Of a stretch of 64,000 bases of DNA, positions 42,351-53,795 are shown in pieces. Source of the stretch: Gp6-AA40 sp036802945. GTDB taxonomy: Bacteria > Acidobacteriota > Vicinamibacteria > Vicinamibacterales > UBA2999. The notes under the pieces were generated by a model. The model was not told where the DNA came from and made no database searches. It saw nothing but the letters and a program-made list of their open reading frames with translations. The stretch covers positions 62,001-126,000 of the forward strand of contig DAIRVG010000003.1 in NCBI GenBank assembly GCA_036802945.1. Reading direction: 5' to 3'. Every line of letters starts with the position of its first letter. The stretch's first letter is position 1. The position numbers and the translations under genes are program-made.

Positions 42351-44069
42351 ATGCAACGGACCGGCGCGCAGATCATCTGGGAATGCCTCGTTCACGAGGG
42401 CGTTCGTACGGTTTTCGGGTATCCGGGGGGGGCGATTCTGCCCGCGTACGACGCGATGCTCGACTACCCGATTCGGCACGTCCTGGTCCGGCACGAGCAG
42501 GGGGCGAGCCACATGGCCGACGGATACGCCCGTGCCAGCGGCGAAGTCGGCGTGGCGATCGCGACTTCGGGCCCCGGAGCTACGAATCTCGTCACTGGTA
42601 TCGCCACCGCCCAGATGGATTCGTCGCCGATGGTCTGCATCACCGGCCAGGTGCCGAGCAAGATGATCGGCTACGACGCATTCCAGGAGACCGACATCAG
42701 CGGTATCACGCTGCCGATCACGAAGCACAGCTACCTCGTGACGCGCGTCGACGACATCATGCCGACGATGAAGGAGGCGTTCCATCTTGCGAAGTCGGGA
42801 CGCCCAGGGCCAGTGCTGGTTGACATCACGAAAGACGCACAGCAATCCGCAACCGAGTGGCAGTGGAATGACGCGCCGGTGAAGATGCGCGGCTACCGGG
42901 CGACGCGCGGCCCCGAGAAGTCCGAGATGTTGAAGGCGGTGGAGCTGATTCGCGCCTCTCGCAAGCCCTTGATTCTTGCGGGCCAAGGGGTCATCCAGAG
43001 CAACGCGATGAAGGAGGTCCGTGCCTTCGCTGAGCTGATCGATGTCCCGGTGGCCGTGACGCTGCTCGGCATCGGGGGGTTCCCGGCGAGCCATCCGCTG
43101 GGCATTGGCATGATGGGGATGCACGGCGAGTCGTGGGTCAACCATGCGATCCAGGAAGCCGATCTGCTTCTCGCGTTCGGCATGCGCTTCGATGACCGCG
43201 TGACCGGCAATCTGAAGACGTACGCCCAGAATGCGAAGAAGATCCACATAGACATCGATCCGTCCGAGATCAACAAGAACGTCCGCGCGGATGCTGCGAT
43301 CGTCGCGGACTTGCGCGAGACGCTCCTTGAGATGCTCGATCTACTCGAGCCGGCGACCCATGGTCCCTGGCTCAAGTACATCGAGTCGATGAAGGGCGAC
43401 ACGGCGGTGCGCGACATCCAGGCCCTGCCCGACAACGGCCACCTCTACGCCGCCCACGTGATCAACGACATCTGGCGCCTTACCTCCGGCGACGCAATCA
43501 TCGCCACCGACGTTGGTCAGCACCAGATGTGGGAGGCGCAGTACTACCATCACAACGATCCGCGCACGCTGATCACGTCAGGCGGGCTGGGGACGATGGG
43601 GTTCGGGCTGCCGGCGGCGATCGGCGCCAAGATGGCGAAGCCCGACTCGGAAGTCTGGGCGATCGTCGGCGACGGCGGCTTCCAGATGACGCAGGCGGAA
43701 TTGAGCACCGCCGCGCAGGAAGGCGTGAAAGTCAACGTCGCGATCATCAACAACGGCTACCTCGGAATGGTCAGGCAGTGGCAGGAGTTCTTCTACGAGC
43801 GCCGCTACGCCGCGACGCCGCTTCGCAGTCCGGACTTCGTCAAGATTGCCGAGGCACACGGCCTGGTCGGCCTGCGCGTCGATAACCGTCCCGGCCTCGA
43901 GGAGATCGTTCAGCGCGCGCGCCAGGCCGAAGGCACAACGGTGATTGATTTCCGGGTCGAGCAGGAAGACAGCGTGTACCCCATGGTGCCCGCCGGCGCG
44001 GATCTCGATGCGATGATCCGCCGGCCGGAGCCATCGGTGCTCGTCGAAACGGCAGACGATCCCATTTAA
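42351..44069 (+). CDS. ilvB: Acetolactate synthase, large (catalytic) subunit
   Basis: A 572-residue thiamine-diphosphate enzyme joining two pyruvate, or pyruvate and 2-oxobutyrate, in branched-chain amino acid synthesis. VFGYPGGAILPAYDA and LVRHEQGASHMADGYARAS (catalytic Glu) start the PYR domain. The TPP motif is IVGDGGFQMTQ...NVAIINNGYLGM. AGGAG lies ahead of ATG 42351. First gene of ilvBNCD, and the regulatory subunit follows after 39 bases. Confidence 0.95.
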   Translation: MQRTGAQIIWECLVHEGVRTVFGYPGGAILPAYDAMLDYPIRHVLVRHEQGASHMADGYARASGEVGVAIATSGPGATNLVTGIATAQMDSSPMVCITGQVPSKMIGYDAFQETDISGITLPITKHSYLVTRVDDIMPTMKEAFHLAKSGRPGPVLVDITKDAQQSATEWQWNDAPVKMRGYRATRGPEKSEMLKAVELIRASRKPLILAGQGVIQSNAMKEVRAFAELIDVPVAVTLLGIGGFPASHPLGIGMMGMHGESWVNHAIQEADLLLAFGMRFDDRVTGNLKTYAQNAKKIHIDIDPSEINKNVRADAAIVADLRETLLEMLDLLEPATHGPWLKYIESMKGDTAVRDIQALPDNGHLYAAHVINDIWRLTSGDAIIATDVGQHQMWEAQYYHHNDPRTLITSGGLGTMGFGLPAAIGAKMAKPDSEVWAIVGDGGFQMTQAELSTAAQEGVKVNVAIINNGYLGMVRQWQEFFYERRYAATPLRSPDFVKIAEAHGLVGLRVDNRPGLEEIVQRARQAEGTTVIDFRVEQEDSVYPMVPAGADLDAMIRRPEPSVLVETADDPI

Positions 44070-44108
44070 CAGAGGAGGCGGGTCTTCAGACCCACCTGAG
44101 GATCCAGA
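44070..44108. repeat. GGTCTTCAGACCC palindrome between ilvB and ilvN
   Basis: AGGAGGCGGGTCTTCAGACCCACCT is a compact hairpin (stem GGGTCT/AGACCC), a shorter relative of the GGACCTGAAGGTCC repeat near 37077. Confidence 0.75.
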
Positions 44109-44612
44109 ATGCAACATACCCTTGTCGTGTTGGTCGAAGACAAGCCAGGCGTGCTCAATCGCGTCGCTTCGCTCTTCCGCCGCCGCGTCTTCAACATCGA
44201 GTCGCTCAGCGTCGGACGCACGGCCGAACCGGGCATTTCGCGCATGACGATCGTCATCGACAGCGACCAGGCCAGCGCGGAGCGCGTCACGGCGTACCTC
44301 TACAAGCTCGTCAACGTCCTGCAGGTCGAGGACCTCGGCAGCGTGCCGGCCGTCGCGCGCGATCTCGCGCTCGTCAAAGTGGCCGTTGCCGGGCACGACC
44401 GCGCCACCGTGCTTCGCGTCATTGACGAAACCCGCGCGCACATCGTCGATACCGGCGAGCAGACGATGACGCTGGAGATTACCGGCGAGCCGCCGCACGT
44501 CGATTCCGTCATCGCGCGGCTCGAACCGCTGGGCATCATCGAGATGGTACGCAGCGGGCAGGTGGCGATGCGGCGCGGCGATACGGCACTGTCCGCTTCA
44601 CAGTATTCTTAA
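44109..44612 (+). CDS. ilvN: Acetolactate synthase, small (regulatory) subunit
   Basis: A 167-residue regulatory subunit that makes the synthase sensitive to valine. The N-terminal ACT domain (HTLVVLVEDKPGVLNRVASLFRRRVFNIESL in blocks) carries the VEDKPGVL and FRRRxFNIxSL patterns. The C-terminal domain includes LALVKVAV and FVDTGEQTMTLEITG-type strands (here VDTGEQTMTLEITGEP). Between ilvB and ilvC as in many bacteria. Confidence 0.94.
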   Translation: MQHTLVVLVEDKPGVLNRVASLFRRRVFNIESLSVGRTAEPGISRMTIVIDSDQASAERVTAYLYKLVNVLQVEDLGSVPAVARDLALVKVAVAGHDRATVLRVIDETRAHIVDTGEQTMTLEITGEPPHVDSVIARLEPLGIIEMVRSGQVAMRRGDTALSASQYS

Positions 44613-44735
44613 GGGTCTTTCTCAACCACGAAGGGCGCGAAGGACACGAAGAAAAAACGAGTTCTTCGTGCCCTTCGCGTCTTCGTGGTTGATTGAATTT
44701 CGTGTTTAGTCCCCGGCAAACAGGAGCATTGAGCG
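44613..44735. repeat. CCACGAAG-family 30-base hairpin between ilvN and ilvC
   Basis: AACCACGAAGGGCGCGAAGG and ACACGAAGAA (44623-44652) pair with TTCTTCGTGCCCTTCGCG and TCTTCGTGGTT (44662-44690) with only a few mismatches, around a short A-rich loop. It could act as an mRNA stability element or attenuating hairpin inside the operon. Confidence 0.9.
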
Positions 44736-45755
44736 ATGGCGACGATGTACTACGACAAGGATGCTGACCTCGATCTGATTCGCAGGAAGAAGGTGGCGGT
44801 CATCGGCTACGGATCGCAGGGGCACGCGCATGCGCTGAACCTGAAGGACAGCGGCGTCGACGTCGTCGTCGGACTGCACGCGACGAGCCAGTCGGTGGGC
44901 AAGGCGAAGGCCGCGGGCCTGCGCGTCATGACCGTGCCCGAGGCGAGCGCCTGGGGCGACGTCATCATGATCCTGATCCCCGATCAGAAGCAGAAGGAAG
45001 TCTACGAGAAGGACATCAAGCCGCACGTGACCACGGGCAAGATGCTGATGTTCGGCCACGGCCTCAGCATCCGCTTCGGCTTCGTCGTCCCGCCGAAGGA
45101 TGTCGACGTGACGATGATCGCGCCGAAGGCGCCGGGTCATCGCGTCCGCGAGATCTTCCCGGAAGGCGGCGGCGTTCCCGGCCTGCTGGCCGTGCATCAG
45201 GACTTCACGGGGAACGCGAAGGCGCTGGCGCTCTCCTACGGCCGCGGCATCGGCTGCGCCCGTGCCGGCATCATCGAGACGACGTTTGCGGAGGAGGCCG
45301 AGACCGATCTCTTCGGTGAGCAGTCGGTGCTCTGCGGCGGCGTGAGCGCGCTGATGAAGGCCGGCTTCGAAACGCTCGTGAACGCCGGCTATCAGCCGGA
45401 GATTGCCTATTTCGAGTGCATGCACGAGCTGAAGCTGATCGTCGACTTGTTCTACCGCGGCGGCCTCGCCTATATGCGCTACTCGGTCAGCGACACGGCG
45501 GAGTGGGGCGACTACACCGCCGGCCCGAAGATCGTTACTGAGGATACGAAGAAGGCGATGCAGCTGATCCTCAAGGACATTCAGTCCGGGAAGTTCGCCA
45601 ACAACTGGATGGCCGAGTACGAGGCCGGGCTGCCGAAGTTCAAGGCGTATCGCGCGGAGGAGGCCAAGCACCCGGTGGAGGTCGTTGGGCAGCGGCTGCG
45701 CGCGATGATGCCGTTCCTCGACCCGGTGACGCTCCCGACTCCCGCGACCGTATGA
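44736..45755 (+). CDS. ilvC: Ketol-acid reductoisomerase
   Basis: A 339-residue class I (short) enzyme. VAVIGYGSQGHAHALNLKDSG is the NADPH loop; the second motifs GHRVREIFPEGGGVPGLLAV and VETTFAEEAETDLFGEQSVLCGG (in parts ETTFAEEAETDLFGEQ) hold the Mg acidic residues. It isomerises and reduces acetolactate. GGAGCATTGAGCG lies just ahead of ATG 44736. It overlaps ilvD by four bases (ATGA). Confidence 0.95.
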   Translation: MATMYYDKDADLDLIRRKKVAVIGYGSQGHAHALNLKDSGVDVVVGLHATSQSVGKAKAAGLRVMTVPEASAWGDVIMILIPDQKQKEVYEKDIKPHVTTGKMLMFGHGLSIRFGFVVPPKDVDVTMIAPKAPGHRVREIFPEGGGVPGLLAVHQDFTGNAKALALSYGRGIGCARAGIIETTFAEEAETDLFGEQSVLCGGVSALMKAGFETLVNAGYQPEIAYFECMHELKLIVDLFYRGGLAYMRYSVSDTAEWGDYTAGPKIVTEDTKKAMQLILKDIQSGKFANNWMAEYEAGLPKFKAYRAEEAKHPVEVVGQRLRAMMPFLDPVTLPTPATV

Positions 45756-47419
45756 ACAACAAGTACAGCTCGCGGGTCACGCAGCCCCGCAGTCAGGGGG
45801 CGTCCCAGGCGATGCTGTACGGCGTCGGCCTGACCGACGCGGATCTGCAGAAGCCGCAGGTCGGCATCTGCAGCATGTGGTACGAGGGCAATACGTGCAA
45901 CATGCATCTCGACCGGCTTGCCGCGCAGATTAAGGCAGGCGTGCAGGCGGCGGGGCTGGTCGGGCTGCGCTTCAACACCATTGGCGTCAGCGACGGCATC
46001 TCGATGGGCACCGAGGGCATGAGCTACTCGCTGCCGTCGCGCGATTTGATCGCCGACTCGATCGAAACCGTTGTCAGCGGACAGTGGTACGACGCAGTGA
46101 TTACCGTCCCCGGGTGTGACAAGAACATGCCGGGATCGGTCATCGCGATGCTGCGCCTCAACCGGCCCGCGATCATGGTGTACGGCGGAACGATTCGACC
46201 GGGGTTCGCGCAGGGGAAACCCCGCGACATCATCTCGGCGTTCCAGTCGTACGGCGAGTACATCGCGGGCGTCATCACCGACGAGCAACGCCTCGACATC
46301 GTCAAGCACGCGTGCCCGGGAGCGGGCGCGTGCGGCGGGATGTATACGGCCAACACGATGGCGACCGCTATTGAGGCGCTTGGTCTGTCGCTCCCGTACA
46401 GCTCGTCGAATCCAGCCGAAGATCCCACGAAGGCCGACGAATGCCGCCGCGCGGGCGATGCGATTCGGCTGCTTCTCGAGCGCGATCTCAAGCCGCGCGA
46501 CATCGTTACCAAGAAATCGTTTGAGAACGCGCTGGTGATGATCATGGCCGTCGGCGGCTCGACCAACGCGGTGCTGCACCTGATCGCGATGGCGCGGGCC
46601 GCGAACGTCCCGCTGGAGCTGGACGACTTCCAGCGCGCCAGCGATCGCGTGCCGCTGCTGGCGGACCTGAAGCCAAGCGGCACCTACGTGCAGGAAGACC
46701 TGCACATCGCCGGCGGGACACCGGCGCTGATGAAGTACCTGCTCGAGCGCGGGTTCCTGCACGGCGACTGCATGACGGTCACCGGCAAGACGCTCGCGGA
46801 GAACGTCGCCGACGTGCCGCCGCTCAAGGCCGGGCAGCAGGTGATTCAGCCGATCGAGAAGCCGGTCTTTCCGCGCGGCCACTTGCGGATTCTTCGAGGA
46901 AACCTCGCGCCGGATGGTGCCGTCGCCAAGATCACCGGCAAGGAGGGCGAGCGTTTTGCGGGCCCCGCGAAGGTGTTCGATTCCGAGGAAGCGATGCTGG
47001 CCGGCCTCGAGCGCGGAGAGATCGCAAAGGGCTCGGTCGTCGTAATCCGCTACGAAGGTCCGAAGGGGGGACCCGGCATGCCCGAGATGCTGACGCCGAC
47101 GTCAGCGATCATGGGCGCCGGTCTCGGGAAGGACGTCGCCCTGCTGACCGACGGGCGCTTCTCCGGCGGCTCCCACGGCTTCATCATCGGGCACATCACA
47201 CCGGAAGCGCAGGAGGGCGGGCCGATCGGCCTGGTGCGTGACGGCGATCGCATCGTCATCGACGCGGCGAAGTGCGAGATTGGCGTGGAGGTGAGTGACG
47301 CGGAGCTGGCGAAGCGCCGGGCGTCGTGGACATCGCCCGCGCCGAAAGCGACGAGCGGGGTGCTCGGGAAATACGTCCGCCTCGTGAAGCCCGCCTCGCA
47401 AGGCTGCGTCACCGACTAG
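45752..47419 (+). CDS. ilvD: Dihydroxy-acid dehydratase
   Basis: A 555-residue iron-sulfur enzyme making 2-oxoisovalerate and 2-oxo-3-methylvalerate. Cluster and Mg residues: ICSMWYEGNTCNMHL, VPGCDKNMPGSV and PGAGACGGMYTANTM (three Cys). DGRFSGGSHGFIIGH is the active-site segment. The start overlaps ilvC, implying coupling. Its 3' end overlaps the convergent PAP2 gene by 11 bases. Confidence 0.95.
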   Translation: MNNKYSSRVTQPRSQGASQAMLYGVGLTDADLQKPQVGICSMWYEGNTCNMHLDRLAAQIKAGVQAAGLVGLRFNTIGVSDGISMGTEGMSYSLPSRDLIADSIETVVSGQWYDAVITVPGCDKNMPGSVIAMLRLNRPAIMVYGGTIRPGFAQGKPRDIISAFQSYGEYIAGVITDEQRLDIVKHACPGAGACGGMYTANTMATAIEALGLSLPYSSSNPAEDPTKADECRRAGDAIRLLLERDLKPRDIVTKKSFENALVMIMAVGGSTNAVLHLIAMARAANVPLELDDFQRASDRVPLLADLKPSGTYVQEDLHIAGGTPALMKYLLERGFLHGDCMTVTGKTLAENVADVPPLKAGQQVIQPIEKPVFPRGHLRILRGNLAPDGAVAKITGKEGERFAGPAKVFDSEEAMLAGLERGEIAKGSVVVIRYEGPKGGPGMPEMLTPTSAIMGAGLGKDVALLTDGRFSGGSHGFIIGHITPEAQEGGPIGLVRDGDRIVIDAAKCEIGVEVSDAELAKRRASWTSPAPKATSGVLGKYVRLVKPASQGCVTD

Positions 47420-48242
47420 GCAACCACAACGGCCACGAAGGCGTACAAAACTTTGTCTTCTTCGCGTGGTGCGCTTCGTGCCCTTCGTGGTTCCGTACGT
47501 CTTTGTGCCCTCCGCTACGCGATGGGCCGATAGTGCCCACGACCGCGAAGCCGCCGGGCATGAGTCGTGGGCTGACGGTCACGCGGCTGAGCCCGTGGCC
47601 GACGCTGGCGGCGCGGCCTGAAACGATCCCCAGCGCGGTGCCGAAGACCACGTCCGACGCGAAGTGCTGGCGATCGACCATGCGCGAGACGCTGACGTAC
47701 CCGCCAAGCGCATAGAACGGCACCGCGACTTTCCATCCATAGTGTTCCTGAATGACGGCAGCCGTGGCGAATGTCGCCGAAGTGTGGCCCGACGGGAACG
47801 AACGGCTCGATCCGTTGGGGCGCGTGCGATCGACGGCGAACTTGAGTCCCTGGGTCAGGACGCCGTTGACGATTTGCGCGTCCACGAGGTCCGCTCCCAG
47901 CGCGCCGACGCGCGCGCTGTGTGAGGCGCGGCCGATGATGTACATGCCGAGCGCAAAGGCGCCCTGTTCCGCGCCGTCGCCAATCGACGCGCCGGCCTTG
48001 AAGAAACGCTTGCGCGCGCCGGTGTCCGCCTGGATCCGCCCGGCAATGTCGTCGTCTTTCGGATGGACGGCCGCTGTGCCTCCGCCGCCAATGCCGAGGA
48101 TGATCGCGTTGGACGGCGTGAACAGGTGCGCGAAATCACCCGGGAGGCTCGTGAACAGTGACGCGACCGACTGTGCGCCGGCCGGCGCCGCGCACAGCAG
48201 GCAGAGCACCAGAGCCAGGAGAGTGCGCTGGGGGCGGATCAT
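47409..48242 (-). CDS. PAP2-family phosphatase, exported
   Basis: A 277-residue lipid-phosphatase-type protein with signal peptide (RTLLALVLCLLCAAPAGAQ). All three PAP2 motifs are present: K-x6-RP (KFAVDRTRP), PSGH (SRSFPSGHTS) and SR-x5-H (SRMVDRQHFASD). Likely dephosphorylates undecaprenyl-pyrophosphate or another lipid phosphate from the periplasmic side. The last about 30 residues (KDVRNHEGHEAHHAKK) are read from an intergenic repeat, so the conserved protein ends earlier. It starts on the stop of the upstream gene (TGATG), so coupled. Confidence 0.87.
   Translation of the reverse strand: MIRPQRTLLALVLCLLCAAPAGAQSVASLFTSLPGDFAHLFTPSNAIILGIGGGGTAAVHPKDDDIAGRIQADTGARKRFFKAGASIGDGAEQGAFALGMYIIGRASHSARVGALGADLVDAQIVNGVLTQGLKFAVDRTRPNGSSRSFPSGHTSATFATAAVIQEHYGWKVAVPFYALGGYVSVSRMVDRQHFASDVVFGTALGIVSGRAASVGHGLSRVTVSPRLMPGGFAVVGTIGPSRSGGHKDVRNHEGHEAHHAKKTKFCTPSWPLWLPSR
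47415..47512. repeat. CCACGAAG-family repeat at the ilvD/PAP2 junction
   Basis: GGCAACCACAACGGCCACGAAGGCG (about 47419-47443) faces CTTCGCGTGGTGCGCTTCGTGCCCTTCGTGG (about 47461-47491). The block lies inside the end of the PAP2 gene, encoding its non-conserved C-terminal tail. Confidence 0.85.
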
Positions 48243-48940
48243 CAATCAGAAAGCCGCAGCCCGATGCCGAAATCGACGTGTCGCGTGAAGAAGGCGCCGG
48301 AGATCTCTGCGGCCGCGGCGCGGAGATGCTTCTCGTTCACTCGCGTGATGCGCGCGTCGGCGATTCCGTAGACGAATTGCCAGATGCGAAACTCGGCGCC
48401 CGCTCCGACCTGCCAGGCGAATCCGCCGTACTGATACTGCTCCTGGTGAATGCTGCGGAATGTCGATTCGACGTGAGGTGTCGAGATCCCCGCACCGCCG
48501 CGGACGACGAACGCGCAGTGACCGTCGCAGGCTGGCGTGAATCTGTACGCCACATTTCCGAGCAGGAAGTTGAGTCCGTGCGACTGCTGGAAGGCGTTGA
48601 GCTCCTGCGCGCGCGAATCGAACTGCGCAATCGCCTTGGCGTGAGTCCATTCGATCTCGGCGCCCACGCCGCGAGTCGCGGTGGGCAGCCAGCCGGCACG
48701 GACGCCGTAATACCAGGGACTCCGGAACGCCTGTCCTTTGTACACGACATTGGAAATTGTCGACGGCGGTCCGCTGGCGGGCGTGACCGTCAGCGTGTTC
48801 GATGCAGTGGCGGAGGCGCCCATGTAGCCGCCGAACAGCCAGTCGGCGTGCGCCGCGCGCGGAGCTGCGAACAAGAGAACACAGAACAGCGCACCGAACC
48901 TGAACACGAACCGGCCCGCCGTCGCTCGCCAATGCGTCAC
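48242..48940 (-). CDS. Outer-membrane beta-barrel-like protein
   Basis: About 232 residues from GTG 48940, chosen so that the signal peptide (VFRFGALFCVLLFAAPRAAHA) is near the start; the frame is open to 49048, where an ATG overlaps ftsH. The mature protein shows amphipathic beta strands with aromatic girdle residues (WLFGGYMGAS, WYYGVRAGWLP, NFLLGNVAYRFTP, YGGFAWQVGAGAEFRIW) and ends in alternating hydrophobic residues (HVDFGIGLRLSD), as in OmpA/OmpW-like 8-stranded barrels. Probable outer-membrane protein of a Gram-negative cell. Coupled with PAP2 downstream. Confidence 0.75.
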   Translation of the reverse strand: MTHWRATAGRFVFRFGALFCVLLFAAPRAAHADWLFGGYMGASATASNTLTVTPASGPPSTISNVVYKGQAFRSPWYYGVRAGWLPTATRGVGAEIEWTHAKAIAQFDSRAQELNAFQQSHGLNFLLGNVAYRFTPACDGHCAFVVRGGAGISTPHVESTFRSIHQEQYQYGGFAWQVGAGAEFRIWQFVYGIADARITRVNEKHLRAAAAEISGAFFTRHVDFGIGLRLSD

Positions 48941-48944
48941 GGGC

Positions 48945-49015
48945 GAGCTATGGCGAGGCCTCGCCGAAGCGGCCGAACTCGACGCACGCTGCGAAGGCGG
49001 GGAACTTAGCACGGA
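48945..49015. repeat. CTATGGCGAGGCCTCGCCGAAGC repeat
   Basis: GAGCTATGGCGAG and GCCTCGCCGAAGC form a hairpin with a short loop; a relative with CTACGGCGAGTCTCGCCGAAG lies near 50993. It sits between the ftsH stop and the barrel protein's likely GTG. Confidence 0.75.
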
Positions 49016-49034
49016 GAAGCGTGAACGACCCGCT

Positions 49035-50954
49035 TCAGCGGAGTTCATCCGTCGGGAGCGGAATCGTTTCCGTCGCCGCTGCTGGCGGGGGAGGCGGGAT
49101 GCCCATCAGCTGACGCAATTGATCGCCTTCCATGACTTCGATCTCGAGCAGCCGCCGCGTCACGGTTTCGAGAATGTCCCTGCGCCTCGTGAGGATCTCG
49201 CGCGCCTCGTTGTGCGCGTCGGTCATGATGCGCTTCACTTCGCTGTCGATCAGCCGTCCCGTGTCCTCCGCGTATGCGCCGCGCTCCGGACCGATCTGCA
49301 TTTCGAGGAACTTGCTGCGCTTGTGGCCGTCGTAGTTGATGGCGCCGAGCGCGTCGCTCATGCCCCATTCAGTGACCATGGCGCGCGCGATGTCTGTGGC
49401 GCGCAGGAGGTCGTTCTGCGCGCCTGTTGAGATCTCACCGAGCGCAATCTCCTCGGCGGTGCGCCCGCCCAGAAGCACCGCGAGCTGATTGAGCAGATCC
49501 TTTCGTTGCAACAGGTACCGATCCTCGAGCGGAAGCTGCATCGTGTACCCGAGGGCGCCGAACCCCCGCTGCACGATCGAGATCTTGTGCACGGGATCCA
49601 TGCCGGGGATCGACGTGGCGACGATCGCGTGGCCTGACTCGTGGTACGCGACGATCTCCCGCTCCTTCGAACTCATCACGCGCTTCTTTTCGAGCCCGGC
49701 GATGAGCCGATCGATTGCCTCGTCGAAGTCCGACGGTTCGACGGCGGTCTTGTCCTTGCGCGCGGCGAGCAGTGCCGCTTCATTCACGAGATTCGCGAGG
49801 TCCGCGCCCGCGAACCCCGTGGTGCGCGCGGCCACGATCCTCAGGTCGACATTCGCAGCAAGCTTCACGTTCTTCGTGTGGATGCGCAGCACTTCCTCGC
49901 GCCCCTTCACGTCGGGCTTGTCGACCAGCACCTGCCGATCGAAGCGCCCGGGTCGGAGCAGGGCAGGGTCGAGCACCTCGGGGCGATTCGTCGCGCCCAT
50001 GATGATGATCGCCTTGTGCGAGTCGAACCCGTCCATCTCGGCGAGCAACTGGTTGAGCGTCTGTTCGCGCTCCTCGTGCGACCCCATCGGGCTCTGCACC
50101 CGCGCGCGCCCGAGCGCGTCGAGCTCGTCGATGAAGATGATGCAGGGCGCCTTCGCCTCCGCCTGCGAGAACAGGTCCCGCACGCGCGCCGCGCCGACGC
50201 CGACGAACATCTCAACGAATTCCGATCCGCTCAGGCTGAAGAACGGAACCTTTGCTTCGCCCGCGACGGCGCGCGCCAGCAGCGTCTTCCCGGTTCCGGG
50301 CGGGCCGACCAGCAGAACGCCTTTCGGGATGTGTCCGCCGAGCGTCGTGTATTTCTTCGGGGTCTTGAGAAACTCGACAATCTCTTTGAGTTCCTGTTCG
50401 GCTTCGTCCACGCCAGCGACGTCGGCAAAGCTCACCTTCACATCGTCCTCGGAGAACACACGATGTTTGCTGCGCGCGAACGACATCACGCCGCCCTCGG
50501 CGCCGCTCATGCGTCTGAAGAAGAAGCTCCAGACGGCGAACAACAGCAGCAGGGGCACAACCCAGCCGAGGATTTCAGGCAGCCAGCGGCTGACCGTCTC
50601 GCCGGTGTACTTCACGCTGGCGGCCTCGAGGTCCTCGATGAGCTTCGGGTCCTCGATCCGCGTCGTGCCGAAGTTGCGCCCCCCGTTGGTGTCGCGTTTG
50701 TAAGTGCCGCGGATCGACTGGTCGCCGACGAACACCTCGGCGACCTGGCCGGACCGGATCGCCTGCTTGAACTCGCTGTACGAGATCTGCCGTCCCGCGG
50801 GCGCCATGAACCACGCCTGGGTGAGCGCGAGCAGAAAGAGGAGCCCGAGGATGTACCACACGGCGCCGCCCGGCCGGCCGGACGTCAGCGAGCGGCGGTC
50901 ACCGGGTCGCTTGTCCCGCGGATTCATTCCTGGTGGGTTTCTGAGATTTGCCAT
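49035..50954 (-). CDS. ftsH: ATP-dependent zinc metalloprotease FtsH
   Basis: A 639-residue membrane AAA protease degrading damaged membrane and regulatory proteins. Two N-terminal helices (VWYILGLLFLLALTQAW, LGWVVPLLLLFAVWSF) flank a periplasmic domain. The AAA module has VGPPGTGKTLLARAVAG, IIFIDELDALGRAR and the second region of homology MGATNRPEVLDPALLRPGRFD; the protease has VAYHESGHAIVA (zinc). The C-terminus ends in a Pro-rich tail. Lies upstream of the barrel gene and downstream of clpB, in a stress-protein region. Confidence 0.95.
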   Translation of the reverse strand: MANLRNPPGMNPRDKRPGDRRSLTSGRPGGAVWYILGLLFLLALTQAWFMAPAGRQISYSEFKQAIRSGQVAEVFVGDQSIRGTYKRDTNGGRNFGTTRIEDPKLIEDLEAASVKYTGETVSRWLPEILGWVVPLLLLFAVWSFFFRRMSGAEGGVMSFARSKHRVFSEDDVKVSFADVAGVDEAEQELKEIVEFLKTPKKYTTLGGHIPKGVLLVGPPGTGKTLLARAVAGEAKVPFFSLSGSEFVEMFVGVGAARVRDLFSQAEAKAPCIIFIDELDALGRARVQSPMGSHEEREQTLNQLLAEMDGFDSHKAIIIMGATNRPEVLDPALLRPGRFDRQVLVDKPDVKGREEVLRIHTKNVKLAANVDLRIVAARTTGFAGADLANLVNEAALLAARKDKTAVEPSDFDEAIDRLIAGLEKKRVMSSKEREIVAYHESGHAIVATSIPGMDPVHKISIVQRGFGALGYTMQLPLEDRYLLQRKDLLNQLAVLLGGRTAEEIALGEISTGAQNDLLRATDIARAMVTEWGMSDALGAINYDGHKRSKFLEMQIGPERGAYAEDTGRLIDSEVKRIMTDAHNEAREILTRRRDILETVTRRLLEIEVMEGDQLRQLMGIPPPPPAAATETIPLPTDELR

Positions 50955-51051
50955 TTATCGACAGCGGGTCCAACCGCCTCCGCGCTTTGCGCTACGGCGA
51001 GTCTCGCCGAAGCCGAAAGGCGACGGCGGAAGGACCCGCCCTACGGTGCCT
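50955..51051. repeat. Mixed repeat words between ftsH and clpB
   Basis: CTACGGCGAGTCTCGCCGAAG (50993-51013, in two parts of a hairpin) is followed by short GGAAGGACC words. At 51050-51092 a run of CCGGTTGCCGGC and CCGGCTACCGGC words begins, which continues into the clpB 3' end. Confidence 0.75.
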
Positions 51052-53667
<2,616 letters not shown>

Positions 53668-53795
53668 GTGTTGAATTCGTAACGACGCTCACTCCAACAA
53701 GCCACGGAGGCACGGAGTCACGGAGAAAAAAAGTCTTTTGCCTCCGTGTCTCTGTGTCTCCGTGGCCTGTCGCAGTGAATGTCGCGCCCTCCTTA
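53668..53795. repeat. CCACGGAG-family palindrome between cbpA and clpB
   Basis: GCCACGGAGGCACGGAGTCACGG (about 53701-53726) faces CTCCGTGTCTCTGTGTCTCCGTGGC (about 53742-53767) around an A-rich and T-rich loop. It also shares the CTGTCGCAGTGAATG tail with the copy near 35675. Confidence 0.9.
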
